Positions 24,609 to 33,034 of a stretch of 64,000 nucleotides of DNA are shown piece after piece. Location of the stretch: assembly GCA_024402535.1 (NCBI GenBank), contig JAKSTN010000010.1, forward strand, positions 1-64,000. Reading direction: 5' to 3'. Source of the stretch: Treponema sp. (GTDB taxonomy: Bacteria; Spirochaetota; Spirochaetia; Treponematales; Treponemataceae). The position numbers and the translations under genes were made by a program. Every line of letters begins with the position of its first letter. The first letter of the stretch is position 1. The notes beneath the pieces were generated by a model. That model was not told the DNA's origin. It saw nothing but the letters and a program-made list of their open reading frames with translations, and searched no databases.

Positions 24609-25277
24609 ATGAAATTAGACCGTATTTTCTGGAGACGTGTTTTCATGTCTCTTTTTGGTGTAATCATCTGTTCTATCAGCGTTGGACTTTTCAAGCTTGC
24701 TGCTCTTGGTGTTGATCCGTTCCAGAGCTTTATGGCTGGTATGGATGCTCTTATTCCAATCAGTTTTGGAAACCTTTACACAATAGTAAATGTTATTCTT
24801 CTTGCTTTCAGCCTGATTTTCTACAGAAAGAACATTGGTCTTGCAACATTCATCAATATGTTCCTCCTGGGATACATCACACAGTTCTCTTATGAAACAT
24901 TTATGAGATGGTTCCCTGAACCTTCAATGGTTTTCCGCTTCGCCTCTCTCATTATTGCTGTAGTTGTAATCTGTTTTGGTTCTGCCTTCTACATGACAGC
25001 AAATCTTGGTGTTTCAACTTATGATGCCGTAGCAATCACTATGGTAGAAAAATGGCACATCTGGAAATTCAAGTACATCAGAATCTGTACTGACCTGGTT
25101 TGTGTTATTGTTGGTGTAGTAATTTTCGTAATCGCAGGTCACGAAATCAGAGAAATCCCAACAATCGCGGGAATTGGTACAATCATTACCGCTTTCTTCA
25201 TGGGACCTCTCATCGATTTCTTCAATAACAAGATCGCAATTCCGTTCCTGAATAAAGGAAAGAAAAACGACCTCTAG
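24609..25277 (+). CDS. YczE/YitT-type integral membrane protein
   Basis: A 222-residue membrane protein with five or six hydrophobic segments. The opening RRVFMSLFGVIICSISVGLFKLAALGVDPFQSF and the internal repeat FGSAFYMTANLGVSTYDAVAITM are typical of the YczE/YyaS/YitT group. Some members act as transporters or in antibiotic production, but function is generally unknown. It diverges from asnB. GAGGT precedes the ATG, and it overlaps the convergent oxidase gene by 4 bp. Confidence 0.78.
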   Translation: MKLDRIFWRRVFMSLFGVIICSISVGLFKLAALGVDPFQSFMAGMDALIPISFGNLYTIVNVILLAFSLIFYRKNIGLATFINMFLLGYITQFSYETFMRWFPEPSMVFRFASLIIAVVVICFGSAFYMTANLGVSTYDAVAITMVEKWHIWKFKYIRICTDLVCVIVGVVIFVIAGHEIREIPTIAGIGTIITAFFMGPLIDFFNNKIAIPFLNKGKKNDL

Positions 25278-25669
25278 AACTTAATTACTTTTGGTGCTGC
25301 TGCAAAACTTGAAATTGTTGCAACAGAATTCTTAAAGTAAAGAACTTCTGTATTGTCATCTGAAGCAGAATACATTGCCTTAAGGTTTGGATAGCTTTCA
25401 AGCATTGCCTCTTTTGCTTCAATTCTGTCGTCACGAACCAGTTCCCCGGCAAGACGGAGCCATTCCTGTCCGTTAAAACAACAAAGTTCAACTTTTGGAT
25501 TAGCCTGGATTTGTTTTGAAACATCCTTTACTTTGCCTGTCTGAATATAAAGCTTATCTTCAAAAATATTAATTGTTCCGAAAGGACGTACACGAGGCTG
25601 TCCGTCAGCCTCTACTGTAGCAAGATAATAAGTACCGCATTTTTTGATGAATTCACAAATTTCTTTCAT
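25274..25669 (-). CDS. Pyridoxamine 5'-phosphate oxidase-like FMN-binding protein
   Basis: A 131-residue split-barrel flavoprotein. The pattern YYLATVEADGQPRVRPFGTI at the N terminus, LYIQTGKVKDVSKQIQANPKVELCCF in the middle and EWLRLAGELVRDDR next are typical of the NimA/PNPOx-like family. These enzymes use FMN or F420 to reduce small substrates such as nitroaromatics or haem. It is too short and lacks the C-terminal part of true PdxH, so PLP synthesis is not implied. Confidence 0.82.
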   Translation of the reverse strand: MKEICEFIKKCGTYYLATVEADGQPRVRPFGTINIFEDKLYIQTGKVKDVSKQIQANPKVELCCFNGQEWLRLAGELVRDDRIEAKEAMLESYPNLKAMYSASDDNTEVLYFKNSVATISSFAAAPKVIKF

Positions 25670-25692
25670 ATTTAATCTCCTGAAAAATTATT

Positions 25693-27336
25693 TTATTCTG
25701 TAATAGTACGTGCCAGACGGAAGCCCATAGCTGAGTTTTTTTCAGAACTTTTAAGGCCGGGACCTGAAAAATCTCTTGAAGTTACCATAAGATTACACAG
25801 GTACGGCATTTGATAAGAAACTTTCATCCATTGCCATGCGCCACATCTGGATACTCTACTTTTTAAATTACATGGCAAATTCTGAAAAGTAAGGTCTGTT
25901 GCTCCATATGGATTCACTACGGCATCCGGATCATCAGCATCAGTTTTATAATAAGCATCATAAAAATCAGCAAGACTTGAATAATAATCCTGACACCATT
26001 CAAAAATATTTCCAGACATATCATAAAGTCCAAGAGAGTTCGGTTTTTTCATACCAACCTGATGAGTAATACCTTTATTATTGCTCACGTTCCAGGCATA
26101 TTCATTAATTAAAGGAGCATTATTACTTGAGGTAACTTTTGACTGAGGTGTCATAATTCCGTTATAATCACAGCCGGCAAATGCATAATTCCACTCAACA
26201 GAATTCTGATTTCCACCTCTTGCTGAGAATTCCCATTCTGCTTCAGTTGGGAGTCTCCAGCCATTTTTAGTAATATCAAAATCAACTTTAGAGCCGTCGA
26301 TTTTGTAACAAGGTTCAAGGTTCATAAGTTCAGAAAGTTTATTACAGAAAGTCACCGCTTCAGTCCATGAAACATTGTCTGCCGGTTTATAAGCCTGAAT
26401 CTCTCCGGCTGCAGCATTTTTTACCTGATTACTTCCTGGTTCACCCATAACAGCTTCATACAGTTCCTGAGTAACTGCATATTTTCCAAGCTGGAATGAA
26501 CCAAGTTTTACTTTTCTTCCAGGATAAAATACTCCGGTATAACTCCATTCAGTCATATCACCGGCAAACTGTTTTTCTGAAGGTCTTCTTACAGAAGTAC
26601 TAATATGTTTGTAAAAATCTTTTGTAGTCTGCTGAACAACTGCCCATTCTCCACTTTCTACAACAGCAACTGAAGAAGTAAAGTCAAAAACTTTTCCATC
26701 TATTTCAATGTTTTCAAGAAGATTCTTTCTTATTGATTCAAGATAGTCTTTTACAATTGTTGGAAGTGATAATTCAAAATATCCTTTATAAACTTCTTCT
26801 TTATATTCAGTTTTAAGATAATAAGTCCCTGCACTCAGACAATCTGCAAAGCTGCAAGGAACTCCCCACTGATCTTCTACTGAAGAAAACATAGTAAGAT
26901 AAAGAGAATCATTTTCAAATTTTACAAGCTGTGCATCACCACGCCAAAATTCACAAGCAGGATTTTCATTCCACTGCTCTCCATCCCATGAACCAAGATA
27001 AAGAACTGTTTCGCCACTCTGAATGGCATTCATTACTTCACCTGGAAGTCTGGAACTTACAAAATGATTTATAAAATGACCACGCGATTCTTCAAGAATA
27101 TCCATCTTTACATCAAAATTGGCATCATCAGCAATTTCAGGAGCTTTTTTAATTTTTAAAAGTGAAGCAGCCTTTGCTGCAATCTCAGCAGAGATTTCCG
27201 CATCATTAACTTCATCAAATTGAGCAGCTATTTCTTCAGCCTTCTCAGTAATCAAAGCATCTGTTTCTTCTGTAAGATCCTGACAACCAGAAAACAACAA
27301 AGTTCCAGCCAATAGAATCAAAGGTAACTTTTTCAT
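25693..27336 (-). CDS. Lipoprotein with sulfatase-modifying-factor (FGE/SUMF1) domain
   Basis: The signal peptide ends LLFSGC, giving a lipoprotein. Residues 20-65 are a Glu/Ala-rich helical segment, residues 70-260 are an unassigned domain, and residues about 275-547 are an FGE-sulfatase domain. That domain has KLGSFQLGKYAVTQELYE, VSWTEAVTFCNKLSELM, GWRLPTEAEWEFSARGG, SLGLYDMSGNIFEWCQDYY and MGFRLAR. True formylglycine generators use two cysteines near the C terminus; only a partial match (SRCGAW) is seen, so a structural or binding role is likelier. Spirochaetes carry many such lipoproteins. Confidence 0.82.
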   Translation of the reverse strand: MKKLPLILLAGTLLFSGCQDLTEETDALITEKAEEIAAQFDEVNDAEISAEIAAKAASLLKIKKAPEIADDANFDVKMDILEESRGHFINHFVSSRLPGEVMNAIQSGETVLYLGSWDGEQWNENPACEFWRGDAQLVKFENDSLYLTMFSSVEDQWGVPCSFADCLSAGTYYLKTEYKEEVYKGYFELSLPTIVKDYLESIRKNLLENIEIDGKVFDFTSSVAVVESGEWAVVQQTTKDFYKHISTSVRRPSEKQFAGDMTEWSYTGVFYPGRKVKLGSFQLGKYAVTQELYEAVMGEPGSNQVKNAAAGEIQAYKPADNVSWTEAVTFCNKLSELMNLEPCYKIDGSKVDFDITKNGWRLPTEAEWEFSARGGNQNSVEWNYAFAGCDYNGIMTPQSKVTSSNNAPLINEYAWNVSNNKGITHQVGMKKPNSLGLYDMSGNIFEWCQDYYSSLADFYDAYYKTDADDPDAVVNPYGATDLTFQNLPCNLKSRVSRCGAWQWMKVSYQMPYLCNLMVTSRDFSGPGLKSSEKNSAMGFRLARTITE

Positions 27337-27510
27337 ATAATCCCCACTTTTTATCAGTCTTTTATAATTCCTTACATTTTACACCAGTTAAAACAATAAT
27401 TCCATCAGAAAATGAAAAACTAATCAAAAGAAAATACGTTCTTCAGTTCATCTTACATAAAACGGAAATTACACATTGAAGTAGTACAGAGATTCCATTA
27501 AAATTCACCT

Positions 27511-28467
27511 ATGAATAATAAAATAAAACTTGCCATTCTTGATGCTAACGCAGTAAACCCAGGCGATTTAAGCTGGGATCAATTCAAAAACTTTGCGGAT
27601 ATTTCCGTATACGAAAGAACTTCACAGGAAGAATTAATTGACAGAATAAAAGATTCAGATGCAATCTTTATCAATAAAGTTCAGATTACTGAAAAGATTC
27701 TGGAAAACCTTCCAAAACTGAAATATATCGGAGTTTGCGCTACAGGATACAATGTTGTAGATACTGAAGCCTGCCATAAACGAAACATTATTGTAACAAA
27801 TGTTCCTGCATATTCAACAGATGCAGTTGCCCAGCATGTATTTGCTATGATTACTCATTTTTCAAACCATGTTTCTCTTCACAGCCAGTCTGTTCACAAT
27901 GGTGGATGGATAAAATCAAAAGATTTCGTTTACTGGGAAAAACCACTTATGGAACTTTCAGGAAAAACTCTTGGCATTTTTGGTTACGGTAACATCGGGA
28001 AAAAAGTTGCCGAAATCGGGAAAGCTTTCGGAATGAAAGTTATCTGTTGTACACGTACTCCTAAACCTGACATGCCGGAAGCTGTAACACGGGAAGAATT
28101 ATTCCGCCGTTCAGATTTTATTACTCTCCATGCGCCGCTCACACCTGAAACAAATGAAATGATAAACAAAGATTCTCTTTCTCTCATGAAAAAAGAAGCT
28201 TATCTGATTAATACAGCCAGAGGCGGCTTTGTTAATGAAAAAGAACTTGCAGACGCATTGAAAACAGACATTATTGCAGGCTATGCAGCTGATGTTATTT
28301 CTGTAGAACCGATGAAAGAAAATAATCCTTTATTCGGATGTCCAAACTGCATTCTTACGCCTCACATTGCATGGGCTCCTCATGAAACAAGAGAAAGACT
28401 TATGAATGTTTGTCTCGAAAACTTAAAAGCCTGGCTGAATAATTCGCCAATCAATGTAGTATATTAA
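27511..28467 (+). CDS. D-2-hydroxyacid dehydrogenase (hydroxypyruvate reductase type)
   Basis: A 318-residue NAD(P)-dependent dehydrogenase. The Rossmann motif is LGIFGYGNIGKKVAEIGKAFG and the catalytic trio is Arg in INTARGGFVNE, Glu in VISVEPM and His in LTPHIAWAPHE. It would reduce glyoxylate or hydroxypyruvate, or oxidise D-glycerate; the exact substrate is not decided by sequence. It stands alone with its own strong terminator. Confidence 0.9.
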   Translation: MNNKIKLAILDANAVNPGDLSWDQFKNFADISVYERTSQEELIDRIKDSDAIFINKVQITEKILENLPKLKYIGVCATGYNVVDTEACHKRNIIVTNVPAYSTDAVAQHVFAMITHFSNHVSLHSQSVHNGGWIKSKDFVYWEKPLMELSGKTLGIFGYGNIGKKVAEIGKAFGMKVICCTRTPKPDMPEAVTREELFRRSDFITLHAPLTPETNEMINKDSLSLMKKEAYLINTARGGFVNEKELADALKTDIIAGYAADVISVEPMKENNPLFGCPNCILTPHIAWAPHETRERLMNVCLENLKAWLNNSPINVVY

Positions 28468-28484
28468 TTACACTAAATACGGCG

Positions 28485-28527
28485 AGACAAGGCACACAAC
28501 CTTCTGTGCCTTGTCTTCGGCGTTTTT
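28485..28527 (+). terminator. Intrinsic terminator after hydroxyacid dehydrogenase
   Basis: AGACAAGGCACA (28485-28496) pairs perfectly with TGTGCCTTGTCT (28505-28516), followed by TCGGCG and a T-run. Confidence 0.85.
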
Positions 28528-28548
28528 GGGGGTGTATAAAACCCTGAA

Positions 28549-29160
28549 TTAAAGACTTAAACTGAAATTAAAATTCAACCCTTCCTGATTAAATCCAATA
28601 TTCAGATTTGTATTTCCATTTATATTTTCAGAAACCACATCGGCAGTTTGTCCACCGGTTAACAAATACTGAGAGACAAAAGTAATTGTATTAAACCACA
28701 TATGGAAAGCAATAGAACTTTTCAATCCGCCTATGTCGTAAATCCATTCAAGAAATAATGCTATGGTTGCTCTTACGGCAAAGTTTGTTGCGATTGTAGA
28801 AAAATTCATTTTATTGTTAATTTCCTGTGGAATATGCACCGCAGAAAAAATAACTGCATCCAAAAGAGTTGCAGGAATCTTCCCATAAGAAACTTTGAAT
28901 TCTTCATAGCCGATTCCACGGAATAAAGCTTCTTCACCTATTCCTGTAAAAGTCATGCTGGCAACAGTAAGTAAAGTTGTTGCTGTAACACCTAAAGCAA
29001 CAGGAACTTCTTTTCCACACAGATATGCCTTTCCCGTATTCCATACAGCATTATCTTTATTTCCTAGAAACTGTGATCCTGCACTGACTGCTGTCCCTGC
29101 CAGAATTGGAATCCATACTTCTTTTCGTTTTAATACATCAGGATTGAATGAAGAAAACAA
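28549..29160 (-). CDS. CPBP family intramembrane metalloprotease, 5' end lost
   Basis: The visible frame contains the CPBP (Abi) glutamic/metalloprotease motifs EEALFRGIGYEEF, AVIFSAVHIPQE and HMWFNTITF, with hydrophobic helices between. The first usable start is TTG at 29160, but the same frame stays open a further 74 codons upstream to the stop codon of the preceding gene, with coherent protein-like sequence (next entry). So the native start is missing or is a non-standard codon. Function, if any, would be membrane proteolysis. Confidence 0.65.
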   Translation of the reverse strand: MFSSFNPDVLKRKEVWIPILAGTAVSAGSQFLGNKDNAVWNTGKAYLCGKEVPVALGVTATTLLTVASMTFTGIGEEALFRGIGYEEFKVSYGKIPATLLDAVIFSAVHIPQEINNKMNFSTIATNFAVRATIALFLEWIYDIGGLKSSIAFHMWFNTITFVSQYLLTGGQTADVVSENINGNTNLNIGFNQEGLNFNFSLSL

Positions 29161-29382
29161 AGCATCCTTAAAAGTGATTTTTTCATAATCAGGATAGAAA
29201 TCACATTTACTTCTGGCATTTGCATAAGCGTCATACTGAGTCCACCAGGTAGATTTCCAGCCTATGTTAAACGCAGCATCTGAAAATTCAGGAAATTTAT
29301 AAAGAGCATAACCGGTTGCTATAGTTCCAGCTTCTATTGCGGTTTCAGAAAGTGCCCGTGGAGTTATATCCTTTTTTAAATT
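29161..29382 (-). pseudogene. In-frame N-terminal extension of the CPBP gene without start codon
   Basis: Directly after the TAA of the histidine phosphatase gene and in the same frame, 74 codons read into the CPBP gene without a stop or an ATG, GTG or TTG near the beginning. The sequence includes SETAIEAGTIATGYALYKF, which could be part of a membrane helix, and an aromatic STWWTQYDAY segment. A deletion that fused the two genes at the stop codon would explain it. Confidence 0.6.
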
Positions 29383-30045
29383 TTATTTGATTCCAAGATG
29401 AGCCTGGCTGTTAATATAAACCAGTTGGGCAGGTTCCACTTCATCTTTTCCACCGTGGAAACGCATTTTTGTTACGGCAGTCAGGTCTACACCCATGTGT
29501 GAGATATACTGAAAGAATGGAACATTTGTAAGATAAGAAACCAGAGCTGAAATTACGCCGCCGTGACACACAATCACAACTGTTTTATCATTTGGTTCTA
29601 CAGCTTTATAAAGCTGGCCCTGGCGGACATATCCCTGTTCTGCAAGAAAGGCATCTATAGCTTTGCAGTGGGCATCGTAATCTTCTACAAGACTGTCCCC
29701 TTTTAGTTCCGGTAAAGTTTTCCAGCTGTCGCCTTCCGGATAAGCCTTTTCCGCCTGAATAATACGGTCCTTTACTTCCCAGGGACTCATGTTGTCTGCA
29801 GCGTCCCCATTACCTTTACCCCATTTTAATTCACGGGCCCAGTCTATAGGTTTTGCTTCAAGGTTCCATTTTTCTGCCAGATAACTTGCAGTAACTCCGG
29901 CCCGGCCCATACTTGAATGATAAAGTTCATCAACCTTAACATCCTCATAATACTCTGCCAAAGCCGCTGCCTGTAAATGCCCCATATCGGTTATGGTGTC
30001 ATGTTCGTAATCAGGCTGGGCGTGTCGGATAAAATACAAATTCAT
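29383..30045 (-). CDS. Histidine phosphatase family protein
   Basis: A 220-residue member of the phosphoglycerate-mutase-like superfamily. The phosphohistidine motif appears as FIRHAQPDYEHD at the N terminus, the second arginine in SSMGRAGVTA, and the second catalytic histidine in VVIVCHGGVISAL. RHAQ replaces the usual RHG, a variation seen in phosphatases of this group. It probably dephosphorylates a small metabolite in the cytoplasm. Substrate unknown. Confidence 0.85.
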   Translation of the reverse strand: MNLYFIRHAQPDYEHDTITDMGHLQAAALAEYYEDVKVDELYHSSMGRAGVTASYLAEKWNLEAKPIDWARELKWGKGNGDAADNMSPWEVKDRIIQAEKAYPEGDSWKTLPELKGDSLVEDYDAHCKAIDAFLAEQGYVRQGQLYKAVEPNDKTVVIVCHGGVISALVSYLTNVPFFQYISHMGVDLTAVTKMRFHGGKDEVEPAQLVYINSQAHLGIK

Positions 30046-30108
30046 TTTATAACTCCCCCTTTAATTTATAGAAGAATTATAACATCCACAAGTTTTTTAC
30101 TGAAGTGA

Positions 30109-31311
30109 TTAAATTACAAGAACATAAACCAGGAATGCAACAATTAATGCCATAACAGTCATAAAAATAGTGTTTCCAAGATTTTTTCTTGTTTTCTTTC
30201 CATACCAGATTAACGGAATACGCATTTCTTCTTTTCGTAAACCTGCATGGTGAGATTTGAACTGTGAACAATTTTTATTCCATAAAATAGTTTTATATGA
30301 AATAGCTGTCGCAACAAAATCCCCGATTCCGGTTATATTTTCATGAAGTTTTCCAGGACCAAAAAGTTTCTTTTCAAGAACTTCTTCCTTTGTAAAAAGA
30401 AGATAATCCCTACTGAACTTATCATTAAACTCTCTGGCAAAAGAATCCTTATATTCATCCTTTACATAGAAACTTATGGCACGAGGTTCAAGACTGCAAG
30501 GGCGTTTCAACATTTTTGCAATCTCTGGATAATCTTCCTGAAAGAAAACATTCTGAATATCTTCATGCCCATGATCTGCTGTAATAAGAAACAAAGTATC
30601 TTTTGTTGTTTCACAAAGATATGCCATTTCTGCATTCAGCTCAGTTACAATCTTCATTACATCGTTACTGCGGTTTCCCTGTAAATGAAGTTCGTAATCC
30701 GGGCTTTCCCAGTAAGCATAAGTAAATGTTTTTTTAGGGGTATTAACAGAATCTTTTATAGCCTGAATCCAGTTCCGTAATTTCGGATGCCCGTTTTCCC
30801 CAAAAGGAAAAATAATATTTGCTTTTGCATTCCCGCTTTCATTTATTAAATCGGCAATGTTTTTATAAGGAAAATATTTTTGAGCCAGACTGTAGTCTGC
30901 TGCCTGTTCTTTTGTTCCCTGAAGAGTATTTAAAAAGCAGCAGACAGTTTTATCTTCCTGCTCAAAATAAACATCCCAGCCAAGCCAGCCATGTTCCGCA
31001 GGACTTAAGCCCGAAAGAGCAGTTGTTGTGCTTGCTGTAGTTGTTGGTGGAAAAACTGAAGAATAATCTGAATACAAATTACGGCGTAAAAAATCACGGT
31101 AAGACAGATTTCGTTCCAGAATATTCATTCCAAGCCCGTCAAGAACAATAAGAACTACATGGGGAAAATTTTTAGAAAGAAGATAATCTGCCCCAGGTAA
31201 AGTTTCATGAAAAGGCTGTACTCCATAAAATTTAAGAATGGAATTGGAAAGATTTAAAATACTATCACTATAATCTGGAAAACATGGTTCGTTATTTATT
31301 TCCTGCTTCAT
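30109..31311 (-). CDS. Membrane-anchored alkaline-phosphatase-superfamily phosphodiesterase
   Basis: A nucleotide pyrophosphatase/phosphodiesterase-like protein of 400 residues. Metal-binding motifs are VVLIVLDGLGMNIL, the nucleophile region SVFPPTTTASTTTALSGLSPAEHGWLGW, ITADHGHED, and a late histidine in SHHAGLRKEEMRIPLIW. A C-terminal helix (about 20 Val/Ile/Ala residues) anchors it to the membrane; there is no N-terminal signal peptide, so topology is uncertain. The ATG at 31311, with GAGGT upstream, is preferred over the upstream start at 31323. Confidence 0.82.
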   Translation of the reverse strand: MKQEINNEPCFPDYSDSILNLSNSILKFYGVQPFHETLPGADYLLSKNFPHVVLIVLDGLGMNILERNLSYRDFLRRNLYSDYSSVFPPTTTASTTTALSGLSPAEHGWLGWDVYFEQEDKTVCCFLNTLQGTKEQAADYSLAQKYFPYKNIADLINESGNAKANIIFPFGENGHPKLRNWIQAIKDSVNTPKKTFTYAYWESPDYELHLQGNRSNDVMKIVTELNAEMAYLCETTKDTLFLITADHGHEDIQNVFFQEDYPEIAKMLKRPCSLEPRAISFYVKDEYKDSFAREFNDKFSRDYLLFTKEEVLEKKLFGPGKLHENITGIGDFVATAISYKTILWNKNCSQFKSHHAGLRKEEMRIPLIWYGKKTRKNLGNTIFMTVMALIVAFLVYVLVI

Positions 31312-31326
31312 TATTAACCTCAATTT

Positions 31327-31962
31327 TTACTTCAGCGTAATCCGACGGTTTAAATCTTTTGTCTTTAATCCATTAGCCTTAATTGTTTTTCTCCACATTC
31401 CCTGCCCTGCAAAAAAATATGCAATCCGAGGGAATTTTATGGTTGTAAATACATCTCCATTGTCTGCGCATTTTACTGCATTTTCCCGTAAAGCAAGAAG
31501 CGATGTATCTATCTCAATCATAGGTCCTTTAAAGACTGGAATATTTTTCATCATATCAAAGGCACCGGTTCCACCAACTCCAAGTCCGCCACAATATTGA
31601 GCACCTGTTTTATTACAGAAATTTGAAATTACTCTAAGTGCCCAGCGGGTCTGCTCTCCTTCAAAAAAGCCCATAGGTGTTACGGCATATACCTTTTTTC
31701 CCTGGGGAATTTTCAATGCCGAAAGCTGATGAAGGCATTCCAAAAAATGACCTGGAACAGAATCTACATACAGTGGGAAAATAAAAATCCAGGTGCCTGC
31801 GGCAGAAAGAACCGAAAGCTGATCTTCGGTAACCGAACAGGCATGCAGCTGTACCTGTATAAATTCATCATTTATAACTGGTTCATATGAAAGCATTCGG
31901 TCTATTAAAACCTGGCTTGCACTGCCAGTTTTCTTTGGACTTCCATTTATAACTGCAATCAT
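31327..31962 (-). CDS. Flavodoxin-like NAD(P)H-dependent oxidoreductase
   Basis: A 211-residue flavodoxin-fold protein. The FMN-phosphate loop is INGSPKKTGSAS at the N terminus, and a later segment FIFPLYVDSVPGHFLECLHQLS matches the second FMN contact. It lacks cysteine clusters. Its start overlaps the stop of the next flavoprotein gene by 4 bp (ATGA), so the two are coupled and may act together. Confidence 0.8.
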   Translation of the reverse strand: MIAVINGSPKKTGSASQVLIDRMLSYEPVINDEFIQVQLHACSVTEDQLSVLSAAGTWIFIFPLYVDSVPGHFLECLHQLSALKIPQGKKVYAVTPMGFFEGEQTRWALRVISNFCNKTGAQYCGGLGVGGTGAFDMMKNIPVFKGPMIEIDTSLLALRENAVKCADNGDVFTTIKFPRIAYFFAGQGMWRKTIKANGLKTKDLNRRITLK

Positions 31963-32465
31963 AATGTCACCTCTCTAAGAAAATCCGCCTGACTGGCATA
32001 CACATGAACCCCTGCCGATTTTGCATGATAGTTCAAAACATTTGCTTCAAGAATTCCATTCATTGTTTCCTTTTCTGCATCTGAAATGACATCATTTTCT
32101 GCAGCATAGATATGCCAGGAAATCTTAGGTTTATTATGGTAACGTGCTTTATGGTGCAGTTCACCATTAATTATTTTAAAATCAGGGTGAACGCAGGCTA
32201 AGGCCCGGTCAAGATTTTTCTTTATAAATGGACTTACACTCCCAAAACAATTTTCACTTATAAGAATAATTTCGTCAGCAGCGCCAAACCGGGCACCCTG
32301 GAATTCAAAACCGTCATTAATAAGACATTTTCCAGGATCTTTAAGCCAGCATCCAAAACATCCAATACAATGATGAATGTCTTTCCCTTCTTCCGGGCAA
32401 ATAAGATAATAGTCCCCAGTTACATTAGGTTCAAAACTTTTTATATCAGAAATAATCAACTTCAT
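31959..32465 (-). CDS. Flavodoxin-like protein with Cys motif
   Basis: A 168-residue flavodoxin-fold protein of the NADPH-dependent FMN reductase/iron-sulfur flavoprotein type. The C-x2-C-x2-C-type segment HHCIGCFGCWLKDPGKC near residue 32-50 resembles the compact cysteine motif of iron-sulfur flavoproteins. The N-terminal FMN loop is less clear than in its partner, with which it overlaps by 4 bp. Together they may form an electron-transfer pair. Confidence 0.72.
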   Translation of the reverse strand: MKLIISDIKSFEPNVTGDYYLICPEEGKDIHHCIGCFGCWLKDPGKCLINDGFEFQGARFGAADEIILISENCFGSVSPFIKKNLDRALACVHPDFKIINGELHHKARYHNKPKISWHIYAAENDVISDAEKETMNGILEANVLNYHAKSAGVHVYASQADFLREVTL

Positions 32466-32592
32466 ACCAAATCCAACTATTTATCAATATTTTTTACATA
32501 AAAAAAAACAAAACTGATTATCATCCGTATTTTCTATTATACCATAAGAATATAGCATAGGAAAAAAGATTTAACATTGTAATAAAATTATA

Positions 32593-33018
32593 TTATATAT
32601 AGAACATATAACCGTTGTTTTCCCGGCTTTTTTCAAGAATATGTTCCAGAGTTATGGAATCAACATAATTCTGAACTGCAAGATCAAATCCGTTCCAGAA
32701 ATCATCATTTCCAAGAGTTTTAACGGCTTTTACGTCCCCATTACCTCTTGGAGAAAGATCACCTTCCATAGCACGAAGGATTTCCCCGGCAGTATATTCA
32801 GAAGGCTTTTTTATAAGCCGGTAACCACCGTTATTACCACGAAGTCCTTCTACAAGTCCTGCTTTACTAAGCTGAATAAGAATCTGTTCCAGGTACTTTA
32901 CCGAAAGATTCTGCCTGTGGGAAATTTTTTTCATTGGTACAAAGGAATGGTCTGACTGTTCTGCAAGTACTTCCATTGTCATTAAAGCATACTGGCCTCG
33001 GGTACTGATTTTAAGCAT
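32593..33018 (-). CDS. Rrf2 family regulator without Fe-S cysteines (CymR-like)
   Basis: A 141-residue Rrf2 repressor: STRGQYALMTMEVLAEQ at the N terminus, winged helix with ISHRQNLSVKYLEQILIQLSKAGLVEGLRGNNGGY, and a dimerisation helix. It lacks the three cysteines that ligate an Fe-S cluster in IscR and NsrR, like the cysteine-metabolism repressor CymR of Bacillus. It is 17 bp behind the M20 deacylase gene and is probably transcribed with it from the promoter near 34219-34272 that carries two CCTA-N9-TAGG sites, which would make it autoregulated. Confidence 0.88.
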   Translation of the reverse strand: MLKISTRGQYALMTMEVLAEQSDHSFVPMKKISHRQNLSVKYLEQILIQLSKAGLVEGLRGNNGGYRLIKKPSEYTAGEILRAMEGDLSPRGNGDVKAVKTLGNDDFWNGFDLAVQNYVDSITLEHILEKSRENNGYMFYI

Positions 33019-33034
33019 TATCCTGCCTCCCCTG

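Noticed and set aside
25274..25669. PdxH-type pyridoxamine phosphate oxidase
   Set aside because: The protein is too short and lacks the C-terminal PdxH motif; the cell makes PLP by PdxST.
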